The notes under the pieces: model-generated
What the model saw: only the letters and a program-made list of their open reading frames with translations
Told to the model about the DNA's origin: nothing
Database searches by the model: none
Shown: positions 43,501 to 54,353 of the stretch, piece after piece
How the letters are laid out: each line of letters starts with the position of its first letter
Numbering within the stretch: the stretch's first letter is position 1
Translations under genes and position numbers: made by a program
Assembly (NCBI GenBank): GCA_951802195.1
Contig: OX637628.1
Span: 992,001 to 1,056,000, forward strand
DNA length: 64,000 nucleotides
Direction: 5' to 3'
DNA from: Tausonia pullulans
Lineage: Eukaryota > Basidiomycota > Tremellomycetes > Cystofilobasidiales > Mrakiaceae

Positions 43501-44921
43501 ATGTCTGCTCTCTCTTTCCTCAGGTGCGAGCAGGAATTCCCCCCTCCCCCTCCCCGTCACGTCCGCTAAGGGGCGAGAGCGCTGAATCTTACTGTACCGT
43601 CCAGGCCTTCGCGTCCGCTCCATACTAACCCCCACCACAACGTCGTTCAAGAAGCGTCCACATCGCGCTTTGCCCTGGCCGCTGAAGCTGCCGCTGCTTC
43701 CACTCTTGATGCTGCTCATGTGACGGAGAACAACACCTCTGCCGAAGGAATGGACGACGAAGGGGCGCTGTTCGAGGATGACGTCGAGGGCCAGCGTCGG
43801 CTCGCCGCGCTCTTGGCTTTGGAGCTAGGCCTCGACAGAGCCGCGACGGTGAGGTCGGACGTCGATGTGAGGTCGGACGTCGATGAGACGAGGGCTCCTG
43901 GCGGGGAGAAGGCATCAGAGGAGGCTTCTGCACCCCCGAGCTCGCATGGTGCGTGTACCTCGCACTCGGCGATCCGCGCGCTCCGAATTGACAGGTCGCT
44001 TCTTTGCCTCTCGCAGCCTTCCGCCTCTTCTCGTCCCAGCCGATCCGAGAGATTGACTTGAAACCTATGGAGTCTCCCTGGGGTGTTGTACCGTACGTAG
44101 TTGTCCCTCCCTTTTTCCATAACCTCCTTACGCGTCCTGACTACTTCCTGTTCGCAAACAGGAACCCGGCCCACACTCCCTTGTCCAAAGCCGGCCTCAA
44201 GTCCCTTAAGGCTCGAGCAGCTTCTGCAGCCATCAACGCCGAGGACATCTTCTTGGAATCTCACTGGCCTGATGTTTGTCCTGTGGCCTGTTTGCCTGTT
44301 TGCCTTGCGCGCGCTCGCTCAAGCTCGCCCCTCCCCATTTACCAGGCTCCCCCCTCCCACCTGCCTCGTCTTATCGCCGCCTCCCTTACCACCAGCTCCA
44401 ACCCCTCATCCCCACCAAGAGCCCTCCTCGCGACCCTCCCTCGCCCTTCCTTCAACCCTCGAACAGCGCTCTTCCCCACTCCCGACAAGGTACCCGAGCG
44501 AGGGCCAGGGGGATATTTGTTCGTTCCTCAGTTCGCTGCCTACAATTTCCCACCTCCACTTTCGAAGATACCAACAATAAAGGAAAAGGGGCAGGAGGGC
44601 GATATGAAGAAGAAGCGCTCTCGTCGTCCCTCTCACAAAAGGCGTAAGACGCAGCCGTCCCCAAGCGAAAGCAAGGTCCAGCCCAACATCGCTCGGTTTT
44701 ACCGCCCCGACTCCTCTCTCGGCGGGAAGGCTCTCGGATATGCGTACGGCTATCAGTTGGGTTGCGAGGAAGACGACGGGACGGAGAGGGAAGGATTCTA
44801 TCGACGGGATCGGATGAAGATTGGGTGGGCTACGGGGGGAGAGCTGAAGTCGAGGAGAGGGATCGAGGGGTACTGGGGCCGGAAGGGGGATGGATGGGGA
44901 AGGAGGAAAGCGAAGATGTGA
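43501..44921 (+). CDS. Unrecognised basic protein (hypothetical)
   Basis: Likely exons 43501-43523, 43605-43948, 44017-44092, 44162-44273, 44346-44921; about 376 aa. Junction 1 (CTCAG/GTGCGA to CCAG/G), 2 and 3 (GTACGT, CTGAC branch, CAAACAG) have consistent phase; the last intron (44274-44345) is in frame and tentative. I do not recognise the family. Visible parts: an acidic Ala-rich N-terminal region with a duplicated RSDVDV/RSDVDE unit, a conserved-looking block (FRLFSSQPIREIDL, then LKARAASAAINAEDIFLES), a Pro-rich middle, a strongly basic KKKRSRRPSHKRRK cluster (possible nuclear or nucleolar signal) and a Gly/Tyr/Arg-rich end (LGGKALGYAYGYQ). Starts divergently from uL2m. Confidence 0.6.
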
Positions 44922-45029
44922 TGGCACTGGTGTTGACTCTATGCTCTTCCTTCGCTGAGAGGTCGATTTGACCGAGAACAAGAATCCATCATCTCTTGCA
45001 CAATATACTCTCTCCCCATTGACCCGTCT

Positions 45030-48000
45030 CTAAGCGGCGGACCCGGTGAGGCCCGCCGGGAAGCCCGAAAAGTCCGTCTGGTCCTGGATGGCCTGGCCTC
45101 CCTTGGTGAAGGAGATCCGGAGCCGCAATCGGATCTGACTCTGCGTTGCTCATAAGATGGGTGTTTATCAGCACCTGTGATCAGGAAGTCAATCAAAGGA
45201 GAGGTAGATATTTACCCCAGCTGGCGCCATCACCCGCATTTGCTGCGTCTCCGTCGCCCCGACGCCAACATCGGCATTCGACATCGCCAGCATCTGAAGC
45301 TGCTGCGTTCTGGGGACAGCGGCTTGAAAGTTGACCCCTTCAATAGGTGTTCCGGACGTGGCGTTGAAGCGGGCAAGGATCTGGATGACGCCAGGCTGGG
45401 TCGGAGAGGCTCGAGGGGTGAGGGTGATCTTGAGGCCGTTCTTGTCATAGGCTGAGTATGCCTGGGGACCGGTGCTTGCGGGAGCAGCCGGGGCGGGAGC
45501 GGAAGCGGGAGCAGGGGCCGGAGTAGAAAGATGGGAGGAGAAGAGGTCCGCGGCGGTGGAGTTGGGGTTGGAAGGAGGAGCAGAAGCAGCGGCGGAATCA
45601 GTGGAGCCAAAGAGACCCATGATATCGTCAACAGCCGAGCGTGGCGCTTGCGAAGGCGCGGCAGACGATGATGAGGAGGGCATCGCTGAACCAGTGCCGA
45701 AGATATCGGCGAGGAGGTCGTGGTTCGACAGAGCGGACGCTGCCCCCGCCGGTTGGCTCGACGTCGACGGCGATGCGGGCATCTCGTCGCCCATGAGGTC
45801 CAGCAGCTGGGATGTGTCCTTGGCCTGAACGGTCGATCCGACGCTCCGCTTCTCGCTGGCCGTCCCACCCATGATGGTCGCTTTGATCTCTGGAGGCGGC
45901 ATTCGCTCGAGGACACCGGCCTTGATCTCAGTCTGGTTGAAGAGAGCGCCGTACTCGACGGACCGCTGTTGGATCTCGAGGTCCTGAGTGTGCGAGTATG
46001 AGGCGAGAAGCCTAGCGATTCGCTCGATCTGATCCGACGACGGCGAGGTCTCGGCGAACCGGGCCGAGAGCTTGATGAGTGCTGTGAGCACAAATTGAGA
46101 GGAGAGTGGCGTCGTGTAAGGCGAGTTGAGAACAGAGTCGAGGAGGTCGACAATGTCGGACTGGGAAACCTGAGAAGAGATGAAGCGGGTGTCAGCAAAC
46201 ACTGGATTGAACATTGCGCCGCTGCGTCTTGGAACTCACATGGCGGAGTTCCTCGCCCTCCTCGGCTACCCAGCCATGGTTGAGGACGTCGCCGAACTCG
46301 CCGATGAGCCAAACGGCGCCGAGAGTGAGCGACTCCTGCGATATGTCACCGAGAAGAGCGACGTAGAGCTTCTGAACAGTGTACGCTTGGAGCTCGGGAG
46401 TGTGGCAGACGAGCCGAATGAAGGCCGAGAGAATCTCTTCCCGGACGAAGTTACCAGCCTGAGTGTCCGGTGGTTAGCTAAGACTATGAGAGGGAAAGAT
46501 AATGTCCGCGAAACGCACGAGCTTGAGCACGCGGAGGACAGTGTCGATGTGCCAACGCTTGTTCGGAGCAAACCGCTCGGCAGCGAGGGCGATCTCCGTT
46601 GTCATACCGAGCTTGAACTCGTTATCGGCCGCCTCAAGGAAGATGAGGAGCTCGCGGACCATAATCCGGACGTTGGACTCGTTGGTCAGCGCGTAGCAGA
46701 GCTCGAGCGCCCGACGGCGGATCGAGATGTCTCCATCGCGGAGGCAGTCGAGGATAATGGACCGGTGCCGCTGGACGGCGTTGGTGTCCATGCCGACGAC
46801 CTTGTTAAGAGTGTTGAGGGCGACGTAACTGTGATGCTGTGTCAGCAAGAAAGCGGCACAAAGCATAGTCTCGTCCGACTCACCGGATGTTGTTATCGCG
46901 GTTGCCGAGGAACTTTCCAAGAATGTTGATCGCCATCACTCGAAGGCCCGAGTCGGCCTCGATCTCGAGGACGGCGAGGACGGTCTCGTAGAGAATCGCG
47001 TTACCGACGTTCTTGGTCGAGTCCGTGTTGGTGGCCACCTGGGCGAGAATGTCGTTCATGTCCTCGCTAGCCTTGGCGTCACCGCGGCCGAGCAGGCGAA
47101 GGAGACGAAGGATTTTGACCTGTAGGAACGGGTCGGTGATGCCCGAGACGTCATGTTCGGGCGAATAGCCCGTGGTGATGAGGCTCTTGAGGTGCTTGAC
47201 GAGCAGGGGGACGGCCTGAAAGAGCAAAACTTTGGGTCAGGACACATTCGTCGTGATTGCTGCTCTTCTCAGGCGCACCTTGCGGAACTCATCCCGACAG
47301 GCCTCGTCCCTCGAGCACATTTCGATGACCAGGGTGACGCCCGAGAGGAGGACGCCGTGGTTCCGGTCTTGGATGAGCGACTTGGCCTTGCTGATGAAGT
47401 GGTCGATCAGGTCCGGGACGCGTCGAACGATTCGGAGAGCGCAGAGGGCGGCCTAAGGAGGGAGAGATAATTAACAGACATCCATTGTTCTTACAGGCAA
47501 GAGTATTGCTCGCCAATTCTCACCTTCTTGCGAATATAGGTGTTGGAAGAGCCGAGCAGTTTCTCCACCTCATTGCAGAGGTCGCGCGACATCTCGACCG
47601 ACGAGATGTTGGCAAAGGTGCTGAGGGCAAGACCGACGGCGTACATATTGGAGTGGTTCATGTCGCTGAGGAGTGATTGCGTCAGTCACGTCCCTCGCCC
47701 GTGGCGTGCTCATTCCCACTCACTTCTTTAGCGAGTTGGTCACAAGCATGAGAACCTCCTGGTTTTCATCAAGCAAGAGCATCGTCCCGAGGTAACCGAG
47801 CCGCTTGTCGCTGAACCGAGGCGAAGCGACGAGCTTCAGACACTCGATTTGGCCGAAGTGGGCTGGATAACCGAGCATGTGGATGTAGAGCAGCTTGGCA
47901 ATATTGTTGTGCCGGGCAAAGGAATCTTCTTCCTTGAACGAGGTCCGGATCGCGGCTGACTCCTTCTGAATGAGCGCCCGCTCATCGGCAAGGGTCTTGG

Positions 48001-48483
48001 GGGAGGAGAAGGCACGCAAGATCAGTGAGGCTGAGGACGAGAGAACGGTTGCGCGCACGGACGCGACGACAACGTGATGAGGCCCGCCAACGCCAAGCTT
48101 AAGTCTGCTGCTGCGAAGGGCTGTGGGAGAGAGAGCTGCTTGGTGCCTTGGGCCTTCCCAGAGTGAAAGTAAGGCTTAGAAACGTGACCGACGCACGAGC
48201 GGTCGTCGCGTCGCACACTCGCTCCCCTCGCCTCTTGGGGCCTCGTCTCTCCCCCCCCCCTAAAGCTCCCCGAGGCAATCCGCCTTGCCCCCCTCTGCTC
48301 AGATGACCAAGCTCACTTTGCAGCTCCTGATCGCCTTGATGAGAGCTGATAACAGGGGAGCGACGCGTCAGCAACGACCGACGGTCGAGTCCAAGAGAAC
48401 GCAGGCATAAGAAGCGCACCCTTCAAGTTGTAGTATCCCCCGGATGTTGCCGCACTGAGGGCAGCCCGAGCAGCTGACTGCAT
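45030..48483 (-). CDS. APL4: AP-1 clathrin adaptor complex, gamma subunit
   Basis: Ten exons (coding order): 48483-48420, 48345-48317, 47995-47724, 47665-47524, 47452-47279, 47215-46884, 46828-46519, 46458-46240, 46169-45216, 45140-45030; 868 aa. The trunk is unmistakable: [20 protein letters not shown] across three exons, then [40 protein letters not shown] and [20 protein letters not shown] Ser/Ala/Pro hinge has an LLDLM clathrin-box-like motif. The C-terminal ear ([12 protein letters not shown] to [10 protein letters not shown]) ends the protein. AP-1 makes clathrin vesicles at the trans-Golgi and endosomes. Exon 2 is only 29 nt; intron 2 (47996-48316, 321 nt) is the longest. The short N-terminal leader [16 protein letters not shown] before YYNLK is unusual for the family but is the only in-frame ATG. 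Confidence 0.95.
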
Positions 48484-49274
48484 CGGTGATGGAGGGGTGT
48501 AAAAGTAGAGGGAAGGGAAGGTTGAGGGAGCGAGCGGGCTGAAGGCGGCGCACGCGTCCTGAGAGTTCAAGATGATGGGTCAGAGGCCAAGCCAAATGGA
48601 TCGAGAACGCTCAGCTATGAGCAGCTAGCATTATGAGGCCGATCAGACGAGATGAGGAAGGAAGGAAACGAGGAGGCGAGCGACATGCCCGTTCGGCAGG
48701 CGCGACGAGATGAGCCCTCGGTGTGCCGTCGTGCCGTCCAAGGGTGTTGTTCGAAGGAGGTAGGCCAGACTAGAAGGCCGAGCTGGCCACCGGCGCCGGA
48801 AGAGCGATGTGACTGACCTTGGGCTGCGGGAGGGAGGAAGCGAAGGGGCGGGAGGAGTAGATGCGTCTGAGCTGAGCAGATGGTGGTGGTCAAGGGCGAG
48901 TCGAGGGGGCGCGTGCTTCGTCGAGGTAAGGCTAGCGGAAGTCGATCCTTTGTGATGGTCCATTATAATTGAGACAAACACAGTAATGGTGGTTACGACC
49001 TCGGCCCGGCTCCGCTTCCCCCACCTGCCTTCTCTCAACCTCGGCGGGCTCCCTTTCGACCACCATCATCGACCCCGGACACATCCCTCCTCCCCATCAT
49101 CCTCTAACGCACTTAGAGGAGGACACGCGTGCCGGATCGCCCTGTCTCCTTCCCCCCTCCCAAGCTTCGTAGACGGAACCTGTCCTTTTCGCTTGCCTGC
49201 CTCCCCAGCCTGCTCCTTTCAGCCCAGCTCAACCCCTTTCAGCCCTACCACGTACTTCACATCGCCTTCATTCG
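48484..49274. promoter_or_regulatory. Divergent promoter region AP-1 gamma / LSM1
   Basis: About 790 nt between outward-facing starts, with a CT-rich half on the LSM1 side. No additional gene supported. Confidence 0.45.
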
Positions 49275-50319
49275 ATGGACTCTCTCATTCCCTTCACAAC
49301 CTCGGGTGCCCTGGTGGACTGCGTCGATAGTTTGTGCCAGCCCTGTCCTTGTCTGAATACAGGCCTAGTCGGAGAGAGGCGGCGAGAAGGTCACGACCGC
49401 TTCACTGACACTCTTACTCCCTCCCTCTCCCTCCCTCCTCTTCCCAATTCCTCGATGCACGCTTTACCATGATACTGTTCATCCCGGGACACGCCTGTCT
49501 TGACCCTGTCGGACTGAATCACGCGCGCTCTCTCTCCTTGCGCTGTTTGACTACTCGTTCCCTCGCTGCGTCCCTTGGCCTCGCCTTGCCTGTCTGCCAT
49601 GCTCCGAATGCACGCGCTCGTGCACTCTTTCCTACCTAAACAGAGAAGATGCTCGTCCTCCTCCGAGACGGCCGCAAGCTCATGGGCGTCCTCCGCTCCT
49701 ACGATCAGTTCGGTGCGTCCTTCCTGTCCCCTCTCTCAACTTAACCTCCAACTCACGTGCCCGTCGCCTTGTCGTCCATAGCCAATCTCGTCCTCTCTGG
49801 CTCATACGAGCGTGTCCACCACCCCGCGTCCTGTACTTATGCCGATATCCCCCGAGGGGTTTTTCTCGTGCGAGGCGAGAACGTCGTCCTCATGGGCGAG
49901 GTGGTGCGTTTCGTTTTCGTTTCGGAACGCACATGTGGACGCGCCGAACGGGTGACGCGCATGGAAGCTGACGACCGCCTGTCGTCGTTCGGGCGTTTTC
50001 TTTATTTTGTTGATTGTCAATCGAATCACCAGGATCTCGACGTGGAGGACGAGCCACCAATCCGAATGGATCCCGCTCCCGTTCCCCAGGTCCTCGCGCT
50101 CACCAAGGCCGATGCGGTTCGTCCTGGCCCTCTCGATCCCTCCTCCCTTTCCCAATCAGTCTCTTCCCCTCTCTCTTCCCTTGGGCCGAATCTCGTTCCG
50201 CTGACGAGAAGAATGACCGCGGTACACAGGCCAAGAAGGCCATCACGGACAAGGCAAAGGACCGCGTCCTCCACGAGCTCGGGTTCTCGACGGACCTGAC
50301 GGAGGGAGACGCTTACTGA
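49275..50319 (+). CDS. LSM1: LSM1, decapping-activator Sm-like protein
   Basis: Five exons: 49275-49329, 49644-49712, 49782-49903, 50033-50116, 50230-50319; 139 aa. Spliced N-terminus MDSLIPFTTSGALVDCVDKK followed by Sm1 (MLVLLRDGRKLMGVLRSYDQF) and Sm2 (GVFLVRGENVVLMGEVDLD), with the C-terminal helix characteristic of Lsm1 (LTKADAAKKAITDKAKDRVL). Lsm1 forms the cytoplasmic Lsm1-7 ring that binds oligoadenylated mRNA 3' ends with Pat1 and promotes decapping. Length is normal. The first intron is 314 nt; the exon-3 donor could be 3 nt earlier, but GTG|GTGCGT gives the family's GE-(I/V)-DLD. Confidence 0.95.
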
Positions 50320-51162
50320 GCTTGCTCTGGACAGTGCTCGTGTGCTTTGCCCTGATGTGGGCAATGATGGAGATGGATCTGGGAGGGAGGAAGGAAAGAT
50401 TCAGAAGGGAGATGGAGAATGCTAGGGGAAGAGGGATGGAGAGTGTCAGGGGGCAGCCAACGCTCGGTTTGCAAACGTCGCCGATTGTATCACACTTTGA
50501 ATTTATCGGGTCTTGTTTCTGAAGTCAAGCAAGCAAGCAGCATGTACAGTAGGTCAAGCAAGACTTTGAATGATTGGTTGAGGCCTCTGATGGAGGAAGC
50601 AGGTGTGTGCTAGCCAGCGGTGGGGGGGGGTCCAACGCGCCGTTTGCCTTGATCGACCGACCGACTGACTACTTGGAGGGCCTCCTCGCCAAACTGAACT
50701 GCAATGGGGCGCAACAGAGCGGAAAATCAATGGAGGCAGAGACTGAGTATATGCCACGCTCAGAGGTAGAGCCCGCTTAATAAGACGATGAGAAAAGTTG
50801 TTGCCACACTTGTTAAGCTCTCACGGCGGAGAGAAAGGCCAGACACACACATGGGAATGATGAGGCTCAGGCGGAGGAAATAGGAAGAGAGAAAGAAAGG
50901 AAAAAAAAGGGAAGGGGAAAGAAGGGGAGAAAGGGAAGGGGATGGAAGACGTTTTTCTTTTTGGGGGTGAGGGGAGAGTTTGGTTGATCCGATCCAATCC
51001 AAGAGTTTGTTTCTTCAACCTGATAAGGAGATGATGAAGGGAGAGGGGGCACGTCGTCGTCGTCGTTTATCGGTCGAGGAGAGATGGGGGTACAGAGAGG
51101 GGAGGGGGGGGAAGGACGGATCGCTCGCTCGCTCGCTCAGCTTGCGCTTGCAAGAAGGCAAT
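50320..51162. other. Convergent 3' intergenic space LSM1 / STM1
   Basis: 843 nt without a supported gene. Purine-rich on plus at 50870-50970 and a short TCGC tandem repeat at 51120-51138. The rest shows nothing recognised. Confidence 0.5.
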
Positions 51163-53452
51163 TTACGAGAGCGAGGGGAACGCCGAAGCGTCGTCGAGCT
51201 TGAGGGCAGCCTGCTGCTGCTTCTTGGGAGCAGCGGCAGCACGGTCGCCAGCGGCGGCGCGGGGAGCACCCCGACCGCGAGGAGCACCCCGACCACGGGG
51301 AGCACCCTCACCGCGCTCGCGGCGCTCACCGCGGCCCTCGAAGCCACCGCGGCCCTCGCCGGCGGGGCGGGCGCCGCCACGGCCTCCACGGCCGGCGGGG
51401 CGGTCGGAGCCAGCGGGCTTAGCGAACTGCCCGTCGATCTCGAGCTGAAGGGGGAGGTAAGATGAATCAGGACGGGGCGTCGAAGGGCGAGAGCGCACAA
51501 CAGGATGGATGGCAGGGTGCATTTACTCACCCGGACCTTCTCCTTCTTCTCCTTCTTGGCCTTCTCGACGCGCTCCTTCTCCTTGATCTTGAAGAGAGCC
51601 TCCTCAGACTTCTCGTCCTTCTTCGGGACGACCTCTCCTCCGCCCTCCCACTCGCTGACGGCGCGCTTGGCGAGCTGGGTGACGCCCTCGATGGCGCTGG
51701 CGGCCTTGGCGGCGAGGTACTCGGCGTAGGTCTGTAGAAGAACGATGTCAGCATAGGGCATAGTACGAACGACCCAAAGACAAGACCAACCTGAGTGTTC
51801 TCCTCCTCCTCGTCCTCGGCGCGGGGCTTGCGCTCGCGCTTCTCCTCGGTCTTGTCGTCGCCCTCAGCGACGTCAGCGGCTCCAACGGGAGTCGCCACAC
51901 CGGGAGTGACGGCCTCGACGTCGGCCTTGGCGTCAGCGGCGCCCTTAACCTCGTCGGCAAGCTCGGCGGCGCCGTCCTCGTGGCCCCAACCCTGCTCGAC
52001 CTTCTTGTGCGAGTCGACGTGGCCGCCGGACTTGCGGTCGAAGCCCGAGTGGGCGGCGGCACCAGCTCCGGTGCGGGCCTTGGCTCCACGGCCGCGGGTG
52101 GCGAACTTGTCGTTAGAGCGGTTGCGCTGCTCGCGACCCTCTGGAGGACACAATCGAGATGTTCAGCTGGGTGAACTAGGCACGCGAACGAGCTAGTAGA
52201 CACAAGTGAAAACGAGAGCAGCCTTCTATAAATTACATCTCGCCTCTCAGGAGTGAGGCGTTCAAGCGGGAGACAGGTCGCAACGTCGAAGACGACCAAG
52301 GCGCTTGAGGCAAAACGCAAGGCCGCGCAGGCGAAGGGGGCACGAGACCCGAAAACAGAGTGGCAAGGATGTAGCGAGCCCAAGACTAGAGACATCCTCC
52401 GTCTTGCTTCTCGTCTTCCCCAGCATCAGACCTGGAAGAAGAACATTTTCTTCGGCCTGAAAGCCAGGGAGCGAATCGAATCCCCCGACATGCCCGAGCG
52501 AGCGAGAAAAAGACACGGTCTTTCGACGTCTTCTCCCCCGCTGAGCTCGTCAAAAGTTTGAGGCGAGGGAATCGCGCGCCGCCCTCCCCGCCGCTCTTCG
52601 CCCTCTGACGCAAGGCCAGGAAGGCAAGGCAAGCAGAGAGAGAGAACAATGAGACTCTGCTCAAGGAAAGGAAAGAGCGGGAAGCTTGCCCCGTTAAAGG
52701 AAGAAAGAGCGGCAGACGACCAAGCCATCGCGAGGAACTCGCCTGCCCGCCTTCCTCTCTGCGTCTCTTTCGCTCTAGCACGCGGGGGAGCGAGGAGGCA
52801 CACGAGCGCGTTCCCCCCCGCCCTTACTATACTGCTCCCTCTCTTACGCAAGACGCTAAAACTCACCAGTAAGCTTCTCTCCGGGGGTAGCGTCAGCGTC
52901 CTGAGCCCTGGGCTCCCTGGGTCCGCGAGAGTTGTTGCCTCCGCGGGCGCCACGGTTGGCGTTGCCTCCCCGGGGGGCGGCGTCCTTCTTGGGGGCAGCG
53001 GCGGCAGGGGCAGCGGCGGCGGGCTTGGGGGCGGGCTTGGGCTTGGGGGCAGCGGGGATAGCTCCCATGCCGTCGGCGTCCTCTGCGAGGGGAGAAGAAG
53101 GAGAGGGCAAGGCGGAAGGCGAGGGCGAGAGAAACGCGAGGGTGAAGGGAAGGGCGCGGCGCGAGTGAAAAGGTCGTGCGGGCGACAAAGGAAGAGGGCA
53201 AACGAGCAGCAGGCAAGGATGGGGAGAGAAGAGTAGGCGAGGAGAGACGATGGGTCAGCCTAACGAGGCTCTAGTCTCGTCGAGCAGGAGTAGAAGCAGA
53301 AGGCCGCCGTCGTCGTAGGGCTCGCCCGCTGGCAGGGTCGGCTGGCGAAAGGACGAGGCGACGACGACGACGCCGCCCGACGGTCTAGCGAACAGGGACA
53401 CACCTCCGAGGAGGTCGAAGGGGTTGACGGAACGGACGGCGGCGGAGGACAT
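51163..53452 (-). CDS. STM1: STM1/SERBP1-like ribosome-binding protein
   Basis: Five exons (coding order): 53452-53404, 53082-52867, 52140-51791, 51731-51531, 51444-51163; 365 aa. The N-terminal MSSAAVRSVNPFDLLGEDAD motif is the conserved Stm1 start. Ala/Pro/Lys- and Arg/Gly-rich stretches follow, then the HABP4/SERBP1-type segment with FDRKSGGHVDSHKKVEQGWG, then TYAEYLAAKA and a C-terminal RGRGAPRGRG-type tail. In yeast Stm1 inserts into the mRNA channel of idle 80S ribosomes and keeps them dormant; SERBP1 acts alike in animals. Introns 1 (321 nt) and 2 (52141-52866, 726 nt) are very long for this window. No snoRNA with clear C/D boxes was seen inside. Confidence 0.9.
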
Positions 53453-54353
53453 GTTCTGGGGGGGAGGGGGGGTTTAAGGCGCTGTTGCCTGTAGGATGTG
53501 CTGGTGCTTCAGATGCAGGGATGGGGGTTCACTGCAAAGGCTGGCAGGCAACCAGAGACGAAAGGTCGTCGAGCCCGCGAGCCAGCCGCCGACAAGCAAG
53601 GCCTGGGCGGCTGGCGTTTGCACCACCTATTAGATTTGCTCAGTTTCTGGTCGGAAAATCAAATGAAGCCCATCTGGATGGGTATGTATGGATGAAAGAC
53701 TGCCAAAGGGCGTCAGGCTGCCACAAATCGGCTTGGGTAAGCGTCGCCAGACAAAGAGCGGGTGATCCGAGGCTGCGCAGTCACTCAACCCAAAGAGAGC
53801 ACCCGGCTTTTCCGCCATCTTCTTCGAAAATAACGACAGGACTACAGGGATGAACTCTTTGTGTCTTTCTGTTTTCATCAGGCATGAGACTGCAGAGATA
53901 TCCCCGACTCGCTCGAGGGTTACGTGGATGCATGCGCGGTCCTCGGCCGCATGACGTGACACTGTCCTGCCTGCGCTTTGACAGGAGACCTCGTTCTTGA
54001 TACATCCCTCCTCCACCATCTTCCTCTCGAGCCGGCATCCAATCCGACAGACATGCTGCTTCTCTCTCCCTCGCTTTATTTCCAGCTTGGTTGAATTCCG
54101 CAGAGAGCCTGACAGGGAGCCCGCTTCTTTTAAGGACCGACCAGTGCCTGGGCCTCCCCTGGCTCCATCTTCTCCATCGAACCCCTGTCTTCTCTTAGGA
54201 GGCGCACCTCGCTCGCACGATGAGGGGCTGAGCAAGAAGAGAGACAGAGGAGGAGAACTTAACGACCACCAACCCCAGTCTAGCCCTCCCCTCTTCCCTC
54301 GCAAGCGATCCTCTCTCGCCCTCCCTCCTCGCGCTGTCAGAGCAGACAGCAGC
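53453..54353. promoter_or_regulatory. Divergent promoter region STM1 / formin
   Basis: About 900 nt between outward-facing starts. An upstream in-frame extension of the formin is open to about 53997 but has no resemblance to a domain. No other gene supported. Confidence 0.45.

Noticed and set aside
46180-46929. 249-aa plus-strand open frame inside AP-1 gamma
   Set aside because: Antisense shadow of a conserved adaptin exon set.
52141-52866. snoRNA inside the STM1 intron
   Set aside because: No C box plus D box pair at suitable spacing could be found by eye on the minus strand.
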